Source of the DNA: an uncultured Parabacteroides sp.
GTDB taxonomy: Bacteria; Bacteroidota; Bacteroidia; Bacteroidales; Tannerellaceae
Assembly (NCBI GenBank): GCA_949289155.1
Contig: CASEMX010000022.1
Coordinates: 1-44,196 of the forward strand
Direction: 5' to 3'
Length of the DNA: 44,196 nt
Below the pieces are notes generated by a model. The model was not told where the DNA came from and made no database searches. It worked only from the letters and a program-made list of their open reading frames with translations. The position numbers and the translations under genes were made by a program. Shown one piece after another: positions 26,105-34,875 of this stretch (its first letter is position 1; every line of letters begins with the position of its first letter).

Positions 26105-27472
26105 ATGAGAAGTAAGATATTTTTATGGCTGGCGAGCTGCTTGGCATTGACATTGGCTTCATGTTTAGGCGGCAATGAGTATGATGATGTACCGTATGAG
26201 GTTGATAAGAATTGCCAGATAACTGCGTTTTCGTTGACATCTGATTCGTTGTCTGCATTGGCAGACGTGAAGTTTACCATCGACCAGATAAACGAAGAGA
26301 TTATGAATCTTGACTCAATGGACTTTGGTACAGTAATAGAAGACAAAGCGATTTGTACATTCAGTCGGGGAGCCTACGTAAGCAAAGTGCAAGTGATTCC
26401 GGAGGCTACCGGCGACACGATAGACTTTGAGTCAGGAGATTCGTTGGATATTTCCCAACCGGTACAGATATTGGTCTATAATGCAGCTGGAACTATCCAG
26501 CGGACCTATACGGCACAGGTCAATATCCACCAGATGGTTCCGGATTCTATCGTATGGAAGCAGCATGTGGAGCGTGTGTCGGAACAAGCTATTGCCGAGC
26601 AGAAGGTGATAGCGTACGATGATTCTTATTATATGTATGTACGCCTTGCGTCGAATGGCGAGTATCGGCTTTATACCTCAGCGATGACGGACGCACGGAA
26701 TTGGACGGAATCGACACTGAGCGGATTGCCTGCGGAAGAGGTGGCGCTTTCGCAGATGGTGCTGTTTGATGATACGTTGTATGTTCCTACCGAAAGCGGC
26801 GCACTTTACCAATCTGCGGATGCACAAACATGGACGGTCATGGAAAATACGCCGAATGTCCGGGCGTTGTTAGGCGGATTAGGCGAGAGTGTCAACCAGC
26901 CTGCCGAATTGGCTACGATTATCAATGAGAATAACGAGTTGAAGTTCGCTGCAAAGAACCAGCAGGGCGAATGGAATATCGGTGCTGCTGTTCCTGCCGG
27001 TTTCCCGGTAGAGGGTTACGCCTCTTTGCCGGTATCTTCCATGTATCGCGAACGAATCATGTTGGCCGGAGGAAAGACAGCCGGAGGCGAATTGACCAAT
27101 TCCGTATGGGCTACCATGAATGCGCTGACATGGTCGGAACAAACCGATGCGTTGGGAAGTAAGTTATTCAGCAAACGGGAAGGAACGTCGGTCGTCTATT
27201 ATGACGAGATGTATTATTTGGTAGGAGGCATCGGCGAGAATAGCCAGCCTTTGAAGGATATTTATCGTTCATCTGATTATGGAGTTACTTGGAATTATAT
27301 AGATTCGTTAGTAGTTTTGCCGGGAAGTTACCAAGCAAGGGGATATGCCTCTGTTTTGGTGGATTCGGAGAATTACCTGCTGATATTCGGCGGAAAGCGT
27401 GCTGAAAACGGACAGGTAATAAACGACATCTGGAAGGGACGCATGAACCGTTTCGGTTTCGAAAGGCAATAA
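26105..27472 (+). CDS. DUF6242 lipoprotein, Kelch/beta-propeller-like
   Basis: A 455-residue exported lipoprotein: MRSKIFLWLASCLALTLASC has a good lipobox (LASC). ATG at 26096 (MFLMRSK) is the alternative start. The first ~150 residues are an Ig-like domain (ITAFSLTSDSLSALADVKF), then six or so propeller blades with DDTLYVPTESGALYQSADAQTW, YYLVGGIGENSQPLKDIYRS and LLIFGGKRAENGQVINDIWKG, Kelch-like in their GG turns. Function is unknown. It is the first gene of the envelope block that continues with DUF6089, uppS and bamA, which suggests a role at the outer membrane. Confidence 0.88.
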   Translation: MRSKIFLWLASCLALTLASCLGGNEYDDVPYEVDKNCQITAFSLTSDSLSALADVKFTIDQINEEIMNLDSMDFGTVIEDKAICTFSRGAYVSKVQVIPEATGDTIDFESGDSLDISQPVQILVYNAAGTIQRTYTAQVNIHQMVPDSIVWKQHVERVSEQAIAEQKVIAYDDSYYMYVRLASNGEYRLYTSAMTDARNWTESTLSGLPAEEVALSQMVLFDDTLYVPTESGALYQSADAQTWTVMENTPNVRALLGGLGESVNQPAELATIINENNELKFAAKNQQGEWNIGAAVPAGFPVEGYASLPVSSMYRERIMLAGGKTAGGELTNSVWATMNALTWSEQTDALGSKLFSKREGTSVVYYDEMYYLVGGIGENSQPLKDIYRSSDYGVTWNYIDSLVVLPGSYQARGYASVLVDSENYLLIFGGKRAENGQVINDIWKGRMNRFGFERQ

Positions 27473-27551
27473 CTTCCGGAGCGCAATATATAATTTTGAG
27501 CGGTTTTTAGCGTTACAAAAGAAATATGTCTAATGAAATGAACCAACATTT

Positions 27552-28265
27552 ATGAATACATTTTTCTTTCGACGCGCTATCATTGTCTTGATGTTGATGA
27601 GCTGTATAGGAGCAATCCAAGCTCAAGACTATAAATATGAAATCGGCGGTATGGCCGGTGGAGCCTATTATATGGGCGATTTGAATAAAAATACGTTCTT
27701 TAAGGGACTGAATCCTTCGTTAGGGGTCATATTTCGTTATATCCCCAACTTCCGCTGGGCGGTAAAGACGGATTTGCTTTGGGGAAGGGCTTCGGGCAGC
27801 ACGGATGGGTTGCAGAATGTGTTCCCGAATCAAGCAACGGCGTCGTTTAGCCGGAACTTTTTCGAGTTGGGCGGGCAGATGGAGTTCAATTTCATGCCTT
27901 ATAGCGATAAGTACGTTTATCTGAATACGAAACGCTTTACTCCTTATATCTTTCTGGGGGCAGGCGTAACGGTAGCACCGGGCAATCAGACTTTCGCGAG
28001 CTTGAATATTCCGTTAGGCATAGGGGTAAAATATAAATTGAAGAGCCGTCTGAATATCGGGTGTGAGTTTTCGTTCCGAAAATTATTCGGCGATTCGTTC
28101 GATGTAACCGACGGAAGCAACGAAATATTGGACAATCCGTATGGAATATCCAGCAGTGCCTTTAAGAATAAGGATTGGTATTCGCTTTTGATGATTTCCG
28201 TAACATGGGACTTCGGAGAACGATGCCGACCGTGCAATAACAAATATAGTAACGGAGCGTATTAA
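27552..28265 (+). CDS. DUF6089 outer-membrane beta-barrel protein
   Basis: A 237-residue protein with a signal peptide (MNTFFFRRAIIVLMLMSCIG...AQ) and a porin-like pattern of amphipathic strands with aromatic girdles (YKYEIGGMAGGAYYMGDLN, FRYIPNFRWAVKTDLLWG, YIFLGAGVTVAPGN, SLLMISVTWDFG). It is probably a small outer-membrane barrel. It lies 17 bp upstream of uppS and in the same block as bamA, which would insert such barrels. The tail CRPCNNKYSNGAY has two cysteines of unknown use. Confidence 0.88.
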   Translation: MNTFFFRRAIIVLMLMSCIGAIQAQDYKYEIGGMAGGAYYMGDLNKNTFFKGLNPSLGVIFRYIPNFRWAVKTDLLWGRASGSTDGLQNVFPNQATASFSRNFFELGGQMEFNFMPYSDKYVYLNTKRFTPYIFLGAGVTVAPGNQTFASLNIPLGIGVKYKLKSRLNIGCEFSFRKLFGDSFDVTDGSNEILDNPYGISSSAFKNKDWYSLLMISVTWDFGERCRPCNNKYSNGAY

Positions 28266-28281
28266 GTGATATTGTGAGGAC

Positions 28282-29025
28282 ATGTCGTTATTGGAAAAGA
28301 TAGACAGTAGCCGGTTGCCGCAGCATGTGGCAATCATTATGGATGGAAATGGACGATGGGCGAAAGCTCGTGGTCAAGAGCGTTATGTAGGTCATCAAGA
28401 GGGTGTCGTTGCTGTGCGTAAAGTAGTAGAGGCGGCGTCCGATTTAGGGATAAAATACTTGACCATGTACACGTTCTCGACCGAGAATTGGAATCGTCCG
28501 ATAGAAGAGGTCCATGCGTTGATGAGTTTAATGGTGGCTGCTATCAAGCGAGAGACTCCGGACTTGATGAAGAACAATGTGCGCTTGGATGCAATCGGCG
28601 ACCTGTCGCGTTTGCCGGAAGATGCACGCCGGACATTGCAGGAGTGTATCGACGAGACCTCCGTGAATAGCGGCACGACCGTTATATTGGCATTGAGTTA
28701 TTCTTCACGTTGGGAGATAACCCAAGCCGTGAAACAAATAGCCGAAGAGGTGAAGTCGGGCAAGATGAGCATAGAGCAAATATCGGAAGATACGGTCTCT
28801 GCCCACCTGACGACAAAACATATACCTGACCCGGACTTGCTAATCCGTACCGGTGGAGAGCAGCGGTTGAGTAATTTCCTGCTGTGGCAGCTTTCGTATG
28901 CAGAGTTCTACTTTACGGATACGTTTTGGCCGGATTTCAGAAAGGAAGAGTTGTATGGTGCTATATTGTATTACCAGCAGCGCGAGCGCCGGTTTGGTAA
29001 AACAAGTGAGCAATTAATTTTATAA
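28282..29025 (+). CDS. uppS: Isoprenyl transferase (undecaprenyl diphosphate synthase)
   Basis: A 247-residue cis-prenyltransferase that builds the C55 lipid carrier for peptidoglycan and surface glycans from FPP and IPP. The catalytic start [30 protein letters not shown], and the C-terminal [30 protein letters not shown] are diagnostic. It is cytoplasmic, membrane-associated. bamA starts 13 bp downstream, so they are almost surely co-transcribed. Confidence 0.97.
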   Translation: MSLLEKIDSSRLPQHVAIIMDGNGRWAKARGQERYVGHQEGVVAVRKVVEAASDLGIKYLTMYTFSTENWNRPIEEVHALMSLMVAAIKRETPDLMKNNVRLDAIGDLSRLPEDARRTLQECIDETSVNSGTTVILALSYSSRWEITQAVKQIAEEVKSGKMSIEQISEDTVSAHLTTKHIPDPDLLIRTGGEQRLSNFLLWQLSYAEFYFTDTFWPDFRKEELYGAILYYQQRERRFGKTSEQLIL

Positions 29026-29038
29026 ACAATAGCTATTT

Positions 29039-31750
29039 ATGTACAAAGGAATAGTACTGTTCGTCGTTTTCTTGTGTATATCGTTGGGTGCAGCAGCCCA
29101 GACGCAGGAGAAGGATACTGTGAAGGTTGAGCGTCCGGCCGAAGTGCCGGAGATTTCGTACTCGTTGACTCCGAAGAAGTACTATATTGCGGATATCAAG
29201 GTAACGGGTATTAAGGATTATGAGGATTATGTGTTGATTGGCTTCTCCGGTCTGTCGAAAGGAGACCAGATTACTGTTCCGGGAGATGAGATTACTTCGG
29301 CAGTAAAGGCCTTTTGGCGGCATGGATTGTTCTCGGATGTGAAAATCTTGGCGAACAAGATTGAGGGCGATTCGATTTGGCTGGAGTATCAATTGAAGCA
29401 ACGTCCTCGTATCTCAGAGGTGAATTATTATGGTATTAAGAAGGGCGAACGCGAAGACTTGGAGGCTAAGTTGGGCTTGAAGAAGGGTTTCCAGATAACG
29501 CCGAACGTATTGGACCGCGCCAAGATTCTTATCCAGAAGTTCTTTGATGGCAAAGGATTCAAGAACGTGGATGTCGATATTCAGCAGAAGGATGATTTGG
29601 CGCATGCCAATGAGGTGATTCTGGATATCTATATCGATAAGCACGAGAAGACGAAGATTCACCGCATCTATTTCGAGGGGAATGAGGCGTTGAGCGCACA
29701 GGAGCTGAAAAAGGCGATGAAGAAGACCAACGAAAAGTTCAGCCTGTTCAACGACTGGAAGAGCAGTATCCTTGAGATGTTCAGTACGAAGAAGTTCACG
29801 ACCGAAGAGTATGAGAACGATAAGAAGAACATTATTTCCAAGTACAATGAGTATGGTTATCGCGACGCGGTCTTGTTGGAAGATAGCGTGGTAAATTATA
29901 ACGAGAAGAAGGTGGATATCTTCCTGAAGTTGGAAGAGGGGCAGAAGTATTACCTGAAGGATGTCCGCTTCGTGGGAAATACCAAGTACCAGTCGGATTA
30001 CCTGATGGCGTTGTTGGACATGAAGGCGGGCGACGTCTATAACCAGAAGAAACTGGACGACCGCCTTACGAATGATGAGGACGCCGTGTCGAACGTTTAC
30101 TTCAATAACGGTTACCTTTTCTTTAATGCGAGTCCGGTAGAGGTGGATGTGGAAAACGACTCTATCGCGTTGGAGATTCGTATTATCGAGGGTCCGCAGG
30201 CGACCATCAACCGGGTTATCATCAATGGTAACGACCGGTTGTATGAAGATATCGTGCGCCGTGAGTTGCGTACGAAGCCGGGGCAGCTCTTCAGCCGCGA
30301 GGACCTGATGCGTTCGGTGCGTGAGATTGCCCAGATGGGACACTTCGACCCGGAGAACATGAACCCGCGTCCTATTCCTGACCCTGAGAATGGTACGGTG
30401 GATATCGAATATAACTTGGTGTCGAAGGCAAACGACCAGATTGAGTTTTCCGCCGGTTGGGGACAGACGGGTGTCATCGGTAAGTTGAGCTTGAAGTTCA
30501 CCAACTTCTCAATGAAGAACTTCCTCAATCCGAAGTCATACAAGGGAATTATCCCGCAGGGCGAGGGGCAGACCTTGACGCTGTCGGGACAGACCAACGG
30601 ACGCTACTATCAGGCGTACAGCGTCTCCTTCCTCGACCCATGGTTCGGAGGCAAGCGCCCGAATACGCTTTCGGTGAGCGCCTATTTCTCGAAACAGACC
30701 GATATCAGTAGCAATTACTTGAGCGATATGTATAGCGGATATAACGGATACTACAACCCGTACTACTATGGCGGTTATGGTTATCCTTATTATGGCTATG
30801 GCGGTTATGGCTACGGTTACGGATATGGTTACGGCTACGACCCTTACGGCAGCTACGAGCTGGCGTTGGACCCGGATAAGTCCATCATGATGTTCGGTCT
30901 GTCGGTCGGATACGGTAAGCGTCTGAATTGGCCGGACGACTACTTCCAGTTCATGGCTTCGTTGAATTACCAAGTCTATAAGATGCACGACTGGGATTAC
31001 TTCTTGGTCAGCAACGGTACGTGCCATAACGTCAACCTTGAGCTGTTGTTAGAGCGTAACTCTATCGATAACCCGCTCTACACCCGCCGCGGTTCGCAGT
31101 TCTCCTTCTCGGTGGCTGCCACTCCGCCCTATTCGCTGTTCGACGGCAAGGACTATGCTTCGATGAGGGACACAGACCCTGAGAAGTTCAAGATGATTGA
31201 GTATCATAAGTGGAAATTCAAGGCGAAGGTCTTTACGCCGCTCGCTCCGCTGACGGTGAAGCGTACGCCGGTCCTGATGACCCGTGCCGAGTTCGGTTTC
31301 GTAGGCGCCTATAATAAAGACAAGCGCACGCCGTTCGAGACCTTCTACGTCGGTGGTGACGGTATGAGCGGTTACTCCAGCACCTATGCGACCGAGACCA
31401 TCGGACTGCGCGGATACGAAAACGGAAGTATCGCCGGAGGCTCCTATTACAGCTCGTATGCTTATGCTTACACGCGCCTCTCGATGGAGTTGCGTTATCC
31501 GTTCATCCTCGAGCCGTCGTCCACGATATACGGCCTCGTGTTCGTTGAAGCCGGTAACGCGTGGACGGATATGAGCAACTACAATCCGTTCGACCTGAAA
31601 CGTTCGGCCGGCGTGGGTGTCCGCATCTTCTTGCCGATGATTGGTTTGATGGGTATCGACTGGGCGTATGGTTTCGACCGTCCGAACTTAGGGAACACGC
31701 AAGAACGGAGCGGTAGCCAGTTCCACTTCATCATAGGACAGGAATTTTAA
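29039..31750 (+). CDS. bamA: Outer membrane protein assembly factor BamA
   Basis: A 903-residue Omp85 protein that inserts beta-barrels into the outer membrane. A signal peptide (ending GAAAQ) is followed by POTRA repeats to about residue 450 (for example YYIADIKVTGIKDYEDY, LKDVRFVGNTKYQSDYL, INRVIINGNDRLYEDIV) and the barrel, with ETIGLRGYENGS (the conserved loop-6 RGY motif) and a C-terminal aromatic strand ending QFHFIIGQEF. Residues ~563-604 are an insertion almost entirely of Gly and Tyr, between strands, where an extracellular loop is expected. The position after uppS and before two Skp/OmpH genes is the usual Bacteroidales order. Confidence 0.96.
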   Translation: MYKGIVLFVVFLCISLGAAAQTQEKDTVKVERPAEVPEISYSLTPKKYYIADIKVTGIKDYEDYVLIGFSGLSKGDQITVPGDEITSAVKAFWRHGLFSDVKILANKIEGDSIWLEYQLKQRPRISEVNYYGIKKGEREDLEAKLGLKKGFQITPNVLDRAKILIQKFFDGKGFKNVDVDIQQKDDLAHANEVILDIYIDKHEKTKIHRIYFEGNEALSAQELKKAMKKTNEKFSLFNDWKSSILEMFSTKKFTTEEYENDKKNIISKYNEYGYRDAVLLEDSVVNYNEKKVDIFLKLEEGQKYYLKDVRFVGNTKYQSDYLMALLDMKAGDVYNQKKLDDRLTNDEDAVSNVYFNNGYLFFNASPVEVDVENDSIALEIRIIEGPQATINRVIINGNDRLYEDIVRRELRTKPGQLFSREDLMRSVREIAQMGHFDPENMNPRPIPDPENGTVDIEYNLVSKANDQIEFSAGWGQTGVIGKLSLKFTNFSMKNFLNPKSYKGIIPQGEGQTLTLSGQTNGRYYQAYSVSFLDPWFGGKRPNTLSVSAYFSKQTDISSNYLSDMYSGYNGYYNPYYYGGYGYPYYGYGGYGYGYGYGYGYDPYGSYELALDPDKSIMMFGLSVGYGKRLNWPDDYFQFMASLNYQVYKMHDWDYFLVSNGTCHNVNLELLLERNSIDNPLYTRRGSQFSFSVAATPPYSLFDGKDYASMRDTDPEKFKMIEYHKWKFKAKVFTPLAPLTVKRTPVLMTRAEFGFVGAYNKDKRTPFETFYVGGDGMSGYSSTYATETIGLRGYENGSIAGGSYYSSYAYAYTRLSMELRYPFILEPSSTIYGLVFVEAGNAWTDMSNYNPFDLKRSAGVGVRIFLPMIGLMGIDWAYGFDRPNLGNTQERSGSQFHFIIGQEF

Positions 31751-31783
31751 TTGTTTTGAGGGTTTATAATAGGTTTGTAAGAG

Positions 31784-31817
31784 GGGTGGCAGACTGTGAA
31801 GTCTGCTGCCCTTTTTC
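31784..31817 (+). terminator. Terminator of bamA
   Basis: Stem GGGTGGCAGACT / AGTCTGCTGCCC with a GTGA loop and five T residues, 34 bp after the bamA stop. Confidence 0.8.
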
Positions 31818-31918
31818 TTTTATCCGCCGTAGAGTCGGAAGGGGAACACGGAGAGCGCAGACGGATTGCTGAGCGGATGGGCGCAGTTTTCAGGCTATAT
31901 ATTAACATTTTTTATTTA

Positions 31919-32200
31919 GTACGCCGCGCTGTGCACCGGTGCAACGCCGGCGAAGTAGTACGCAGAGCCCATGCACCAGTGCAAGACGTCGGCGTATTAG
32001 TACGCGGAGCCCATGTACCGGTGCATCATGTCGGCGAAGTAGTACGCGGAGCCCATGTACCGGTGCATCACGTCGGCGAAGTAGTACGCCGCGCCCATGT
32101 ACCGGTGCATTACATCGGCGAAGTAGTACGCGGAGTCCATGTACCGGTGCATCACGTCGGCGAAGTAGTACGCTAAGCCCATGTACCAGTACACAGCCTC
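31919..32200. repeat. Tandem palindromic array B, 7 units of 42 bp
   Basis: Units begin (GTACGC) at 31919, 31958, 32000, 32042, 32084, 32126 and 32168. Each carries a palindrome ATGTACCGGTGCAT, in the first unit the perfect TGCACCGGTGCA, then a CGTCGGCGAAGTAGTACG linker. A single extra palindrome ATGCACCGGTGCA lies alone at about 32345-32357. The first unit is 39 bp, the others 42. No spacers. Confidence 0.92.
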
Positions 32201-32445
32201 TTCGTCATCCGACGGAAAGGGGACGCAGAAGACGTAGACTCAGCAGACGCACGCAGATTATTTATTCATTAAAAAATAAATCTGCGTCACTCTGCGCCCT
32301 CCGCGTTGTCTGCGTGCGGTAACTCCATTTGAACTATTCACATTCATGCACCGGTGCACGGAAGCATCGACTTCGGATTGTATCATCATTTGTTAATTGT
32401 CCATAGTAAATTGTTAATAGGTAGCCGCTACTTCCCATTTATTTC

Positions 32446-32453
32446 TACATTTG
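32446..32453 (+). promoter_or_regulatory. -7 element before first ompH
   Basis: TACATTTG 37 bp before the ATG at 32490; no -33 match at the expected distance. Confidence 0.55.
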
Positions 32454-32489
32454 CAACCAATAGTTCAGTAATTAAAAACGCAGGAAGTT

Positions 32490-33005
32490 ATGAAGAGATT
32501 ATTTTTGATAAGCAGCCTGATTCTGATAGGCGTATGGGCAGCATCGGCGCAGAAATACGCGCTCATCGACATGGAATATATCCTGAAGAATATCCCCGCC
32601 TACGAGATGACCAACGAACAGCTGAGCCAGGTCTCGAAGAAGTGGCAAAACGAAGTCGAAGCCTTGCAGCAGGAGGCGCAGAATATGTACAAGACCTACC
32701 AGAGCGACCTCGTGTTCCTCTCGGCTGAGATGAAGAGCCAGCGCGAGGAGGAAATCGTCAAGAAAGAGCAGGAAGCGCAGGACCTGAAGCGGAAGTATTT
32801 CGGGGCGGACGGCGAGCTGTACAAGAAACGTGCCAGCCTGATGAAGCCGATACAGGACGAGATATACAACGCTGTCAAGGAAATCGCCGAAGACAAGGGC
32901 TACCAAATCGTAGTGGACCGCGCCTCGGCCATGAGCATCATTTTTGCATCTCCGAAGATAGATATCAGCAATGAAGTGCTGACAAAGTTAGGATATTCAA
33001 AATAA
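32490..33005 (+). CDS. OmpH/Skp family periplasmic chaperone, first copy
   Basis: A 171-residue exported protein (signal peptide MKRLFLISSLILIGVWAASA). The mature part begins with the OmpH strand YALIDMEYILKNIPAY, continues as a long charged coiled coil (about residues 40-120, EALQQEAQNMYKTYQSD to EQEAQDLKRKYFG) and ends with YQIVVDRASAMSIIFASPKIDIS. Skp-type trimers hold unfolded outer-membrane proteins in the periplasm for delivery to BamA, encoded upstream. It has its own -7 element and is followed by a second ompH. Confidence 0.93.
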   Translation: MKRLFLISSLILIGVWAASAQKYALIDMEYILKNIPAYEMTNEQLSQVSKKWQNEVEALQQEAQNMYKTYQSDLVFLSAEMKSQREEEIVKKEQEAQDLKRKYFGADGELYKKRASLMKPIQDEIYNAVKEIAEDKGYQIVVDRASAMSIIFASPKIDISNEVLTKLGYSK

Positions 33006-33010
33006 ATGTG

Positions 33011-33018
33011 TACATTTG
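33011..33018 (+). promoter_or_regulatory. -7 element before second ompH
   Basis: TACATTTG 61 bp before the ATG at 33079; the same octamer as before the first ompH. Confidence 0.5.
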
Positions 33019-33078
33019 CAGCGTTTTATCGCAAGCAGAGTTCAAGAGAAAATTTAGTAACATTTATAAACAGACGAA

Positions 33079-33582
33079 ATGAAGAAACTTATTGTTTTAT
33101 TACTGATGTTCCTGCCATTTGCAGGGGTAGTGAATGCTCAAGAGGTTAAAATCGCTTTTGTGAATACGCAGGAAATATTCATGGCCTTGCCGGAAACGAA
33201 AGACGCACAGCAGAAAATCGAGCAATTGAACAACGATTACAAGAAAGAACTCGAAACCATGAACGGCGAATACCAGAAGAAGTATGCCGACTTCATCGAG
33301 CAGCAGGATTCGTTGACCGAGAATATCAAAATCCGCCGTATGCAGGAGGTGGAAGACATTCGCCAGCGTATGGATAACTTAGTACAGGTAGCCCAGCAGG
33401 ACGTAACCAAGAAGCAGCAAGAGCTGATGGCTCCGATTCAGCAGAAGATGGCTGATGCAATCAGAGCGGTAGGTACGGAACAGGGTTACACTTATATCGT
33501 AGACCCGCAGATTTTACTTTATACAGGTTCTAACGCAATCGACGCTACACCTTTAGTAAAGGCGAAGTTAGGTTTGCAGTAA
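33079..33582 (+). CDS. OmpH/Skp family periplasmic chaperone, second copy
   Basis: A 167-residue paralogue of the gene upstream: signal peptide MKKLIVLLLMFLPFAGVVNA, strand KIAFVNTQEIFMALPETKDA, a Gln/Glu-rich coiled coil (about residues 45-125) and the end YTYIVDPQILLYTG. It is likely a partner or parallel chaperone for outer-membrane proteins. A terminator follows, and murI begins after it. Confidence 0.94.
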   Translation: MKKLIVLLLMFLPFAGVVNAQEVKIAFVNTQEIFMALPETKDAQQKIEQLNNDYKKELETMNGEYQKKYADFIEQQDSLTENIKIRRMQEVEDIRQRMDNLVQVAQQDVTKKQQELMAPIQQKMADAIRAVGTEQGYTYIVDPQILLYTGSNAIDATPLVKAKLGLQ

Positions 33583-33610
33583 CTTATTGAATGGTTAATA
33601 AGGAAAAAGA

Positions 33611-33645
33611 AGGATGTGCCGTTAAGGTACGTCCTCTTTTTTTTC
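33611..33645 (+). terminator. Terminator after the ompH pair
   Basis: Stem AGGATGTGCC / GGTACGTCCT (two G-U pairs) with loop GTTAA and a run of eight or more T. An open extension of murI starting at GTG 33616 would lie inside it, so the later murI start is preferred. Confidence 0.8.
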
Positions 33646-33657
33646 AGGAGAACAGGG

Positions 33658-34497
33658 ATGGAAGGATTCTCAGAAAAGGCAGGCGCAATCGGCATATTCG
33701 ATTCGGGTTACGGCGGACTGACGGTGTTCGACAAGATACGCCGCCTGATGCCTCAGTATGATTATATCTATTTGGGCGATAATGCCCGCGCACCTTACGG
33801 ACCGCGTTCGTTCGAGGTGGTTTACCGCTTTACGCGGCAGGCGGTAGTGCGCTTGTTCGAAGAGGGATGCCAGTTGGTTATCCTTGCCTGCAACACAGCC
33901 TCGGCGAAGGCGCTCCGTTCGATACAGCAGCGCGACCTCCCCGAATGGGATGCAACGCGCCGTGTGTTGGGTGTCATCCGTCCGACCGTCGAATTGATGG
34001 ACCAGCTGAGCCGGACGAAGCACGTAGGTATCGTCGGGACAGTGGGTACGGTCTCGTCAGGTTCCTATCAGCTGGAGCTGGCGAAGATGTTCCCCCACAT
34101 ACAGGTCACTGCCGAAGCCTGCCCGATGTGGGTCCCTTTGGTCGAGAACAACGAGTTTGCCTCTCCCGGAGCCGACTATTTCGTGAAGCGTCACTTGGAG
34201 CATCTCTTCGCTCAGGATGATAAGATTGATACGCTGATATTGGGATGCACCCACTACCCGTTGCTCTTGGATAAGATACGGCGTTATACCCCGGACGGCG
34301 TTACTTTGCTGCCGCAAGGCGAATGTGTTGCGCGCAGCCTTCAGGATTACCTCCACCGCCATCCTGAGATGGATGCGAAACTGACCAAGGAGGGACATTG
34401 CCGCTTCCTGACGACAGAGGCAACCGACAAGTTCTCGGAGGCAGCCACGCTTTTTCTGAGCTATCCTGTCTCAGCCGAGCAGGTGATTATCGATTGA
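33658..34497 (+). CDS. murI: Glutamate racemase
   Basis: A 279-residue enzyme making D-glutamate for peptidoglycan. The two catalytic cysteines are in LACNTASAKAL and LGCTHYPLLLD; IGIFDSGYGGLTVFDKI and LGDNARAPYGPRS are further marks. I start at ATG 33658 (MEGFSEKAG), preceded by an AGGAG-like CAGGAG, since the earlier GTG is inside the upstream terminator. It is convergent with the YccF gene, only 6 bp between stops. Confidence 0.95.
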   Translation: MEGFSEKAGAIGIFDSGYGGLTVFDKIRRLMPQYDYIYLGDNARAPYGPRSFEVVYRFTRQAVVRLFEEGCQLVILACNTASAKALRSIQQRDLPEWDATRRVLGVIRPTVELMDQLSRTKHVGIVGTVGTVSSGSYQLELAKMFPHIQVTAEACPMWVPLVENNEFASPGADYFVKRHLEHLFAQDDKIDTLILGCTHYPLLLDKIRRYTPDGVTLLPQGECVARSLQDYLHRHPEMDAKLTKEGHCRFLTTEATDKFSEAATLFLSYPVSAEQVIID

Positions 34498-34503
34498 AGC
34501 CCG

Positions 34504-34872
34504 TCACACAATCTCCTTCCCGAAAGGAGTCAGGGCCAGTCCTGCCATCTTGAAGTGTTGTTTGCCGAAGGGTATCCCGATAATCGTGATACAGAGCAAA
34601 AGCCCGAAGCCGAAGTGGGTAAGGCAAATCCAGAAGCCGCCCACCAATATCCAGATAATATTCATCAGAAGGCAAAGGCAACCGGACGAGCCACCCTTGT
34701 CTATTACTGTCCGTCCGAAAGGCCATAGCGCAAGAATCCCCAACTTCAGGGTTTGCAACCCGAAAGGAATGCCGATGATGGTAATCATCAACACAAGGCT
34801 GGCGACCAGATATTCGAAGGCGGTAAGGAATCCGCCGAAGATTAACCAAATCAGATTACCCAGTGTTTTCAT
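34504..34872 (-). CDS. YccF domain-containing inner-membrane protein
   Basis: A 122-residue protein with two copies of the YccF domain, each ending in the motif ITIIGIPFGxQ (residues ~32 and ~95): NLIWLIFGGFLTAFEYLVAS and MNIIWILVGGFWICLTHFG. Four hydrophobic segments suggest an integral membrane protein. Function unknown. Its start is 3 bp after the stop of the M23 peptidase gene, so it is the second gene of that transcript. Confidence 0.93.
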   Translation of the reverse strand: MKTLGNLIWLIFGGFLTAFEYLVASLVLMITIIGIPFGLQTLKLGILALWPFGRTVIDKGGSSGCLCLLMNIIWILVGGFWICLTHFGFGLLLCITIIGIPFGKQHFKMAGLALTPFGKEIV

Positions 34873-34875
34873 AAG

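Larger units (their letters stand above)
31751..32489. other. Gap without genes: terminator, palindromic array and flanking repeats
   Basis: This 739-bp gap contains the bamA terminator, array B (31919-32200) and, on both sides of the array, similar Gly/Arg-coding-looking words (GGAAGGGGAACACGGAGAGC near 31837 and GACGGAAAGGGGACGCAGAA near 32209). From about 32241 to 32297 CGCAGATTATTTATT faces AATAAATCTGCG. The open frames across the array arise because 42 bp is divisible by three. No gene is called. Confidence 0.8.

Noticed and set aside
31796-32322. Open frames across array B
   Set aside because: A 42-bp unit without stops stays open in several frames; the product is a 14-residue tandem repeat with no signal or start context.
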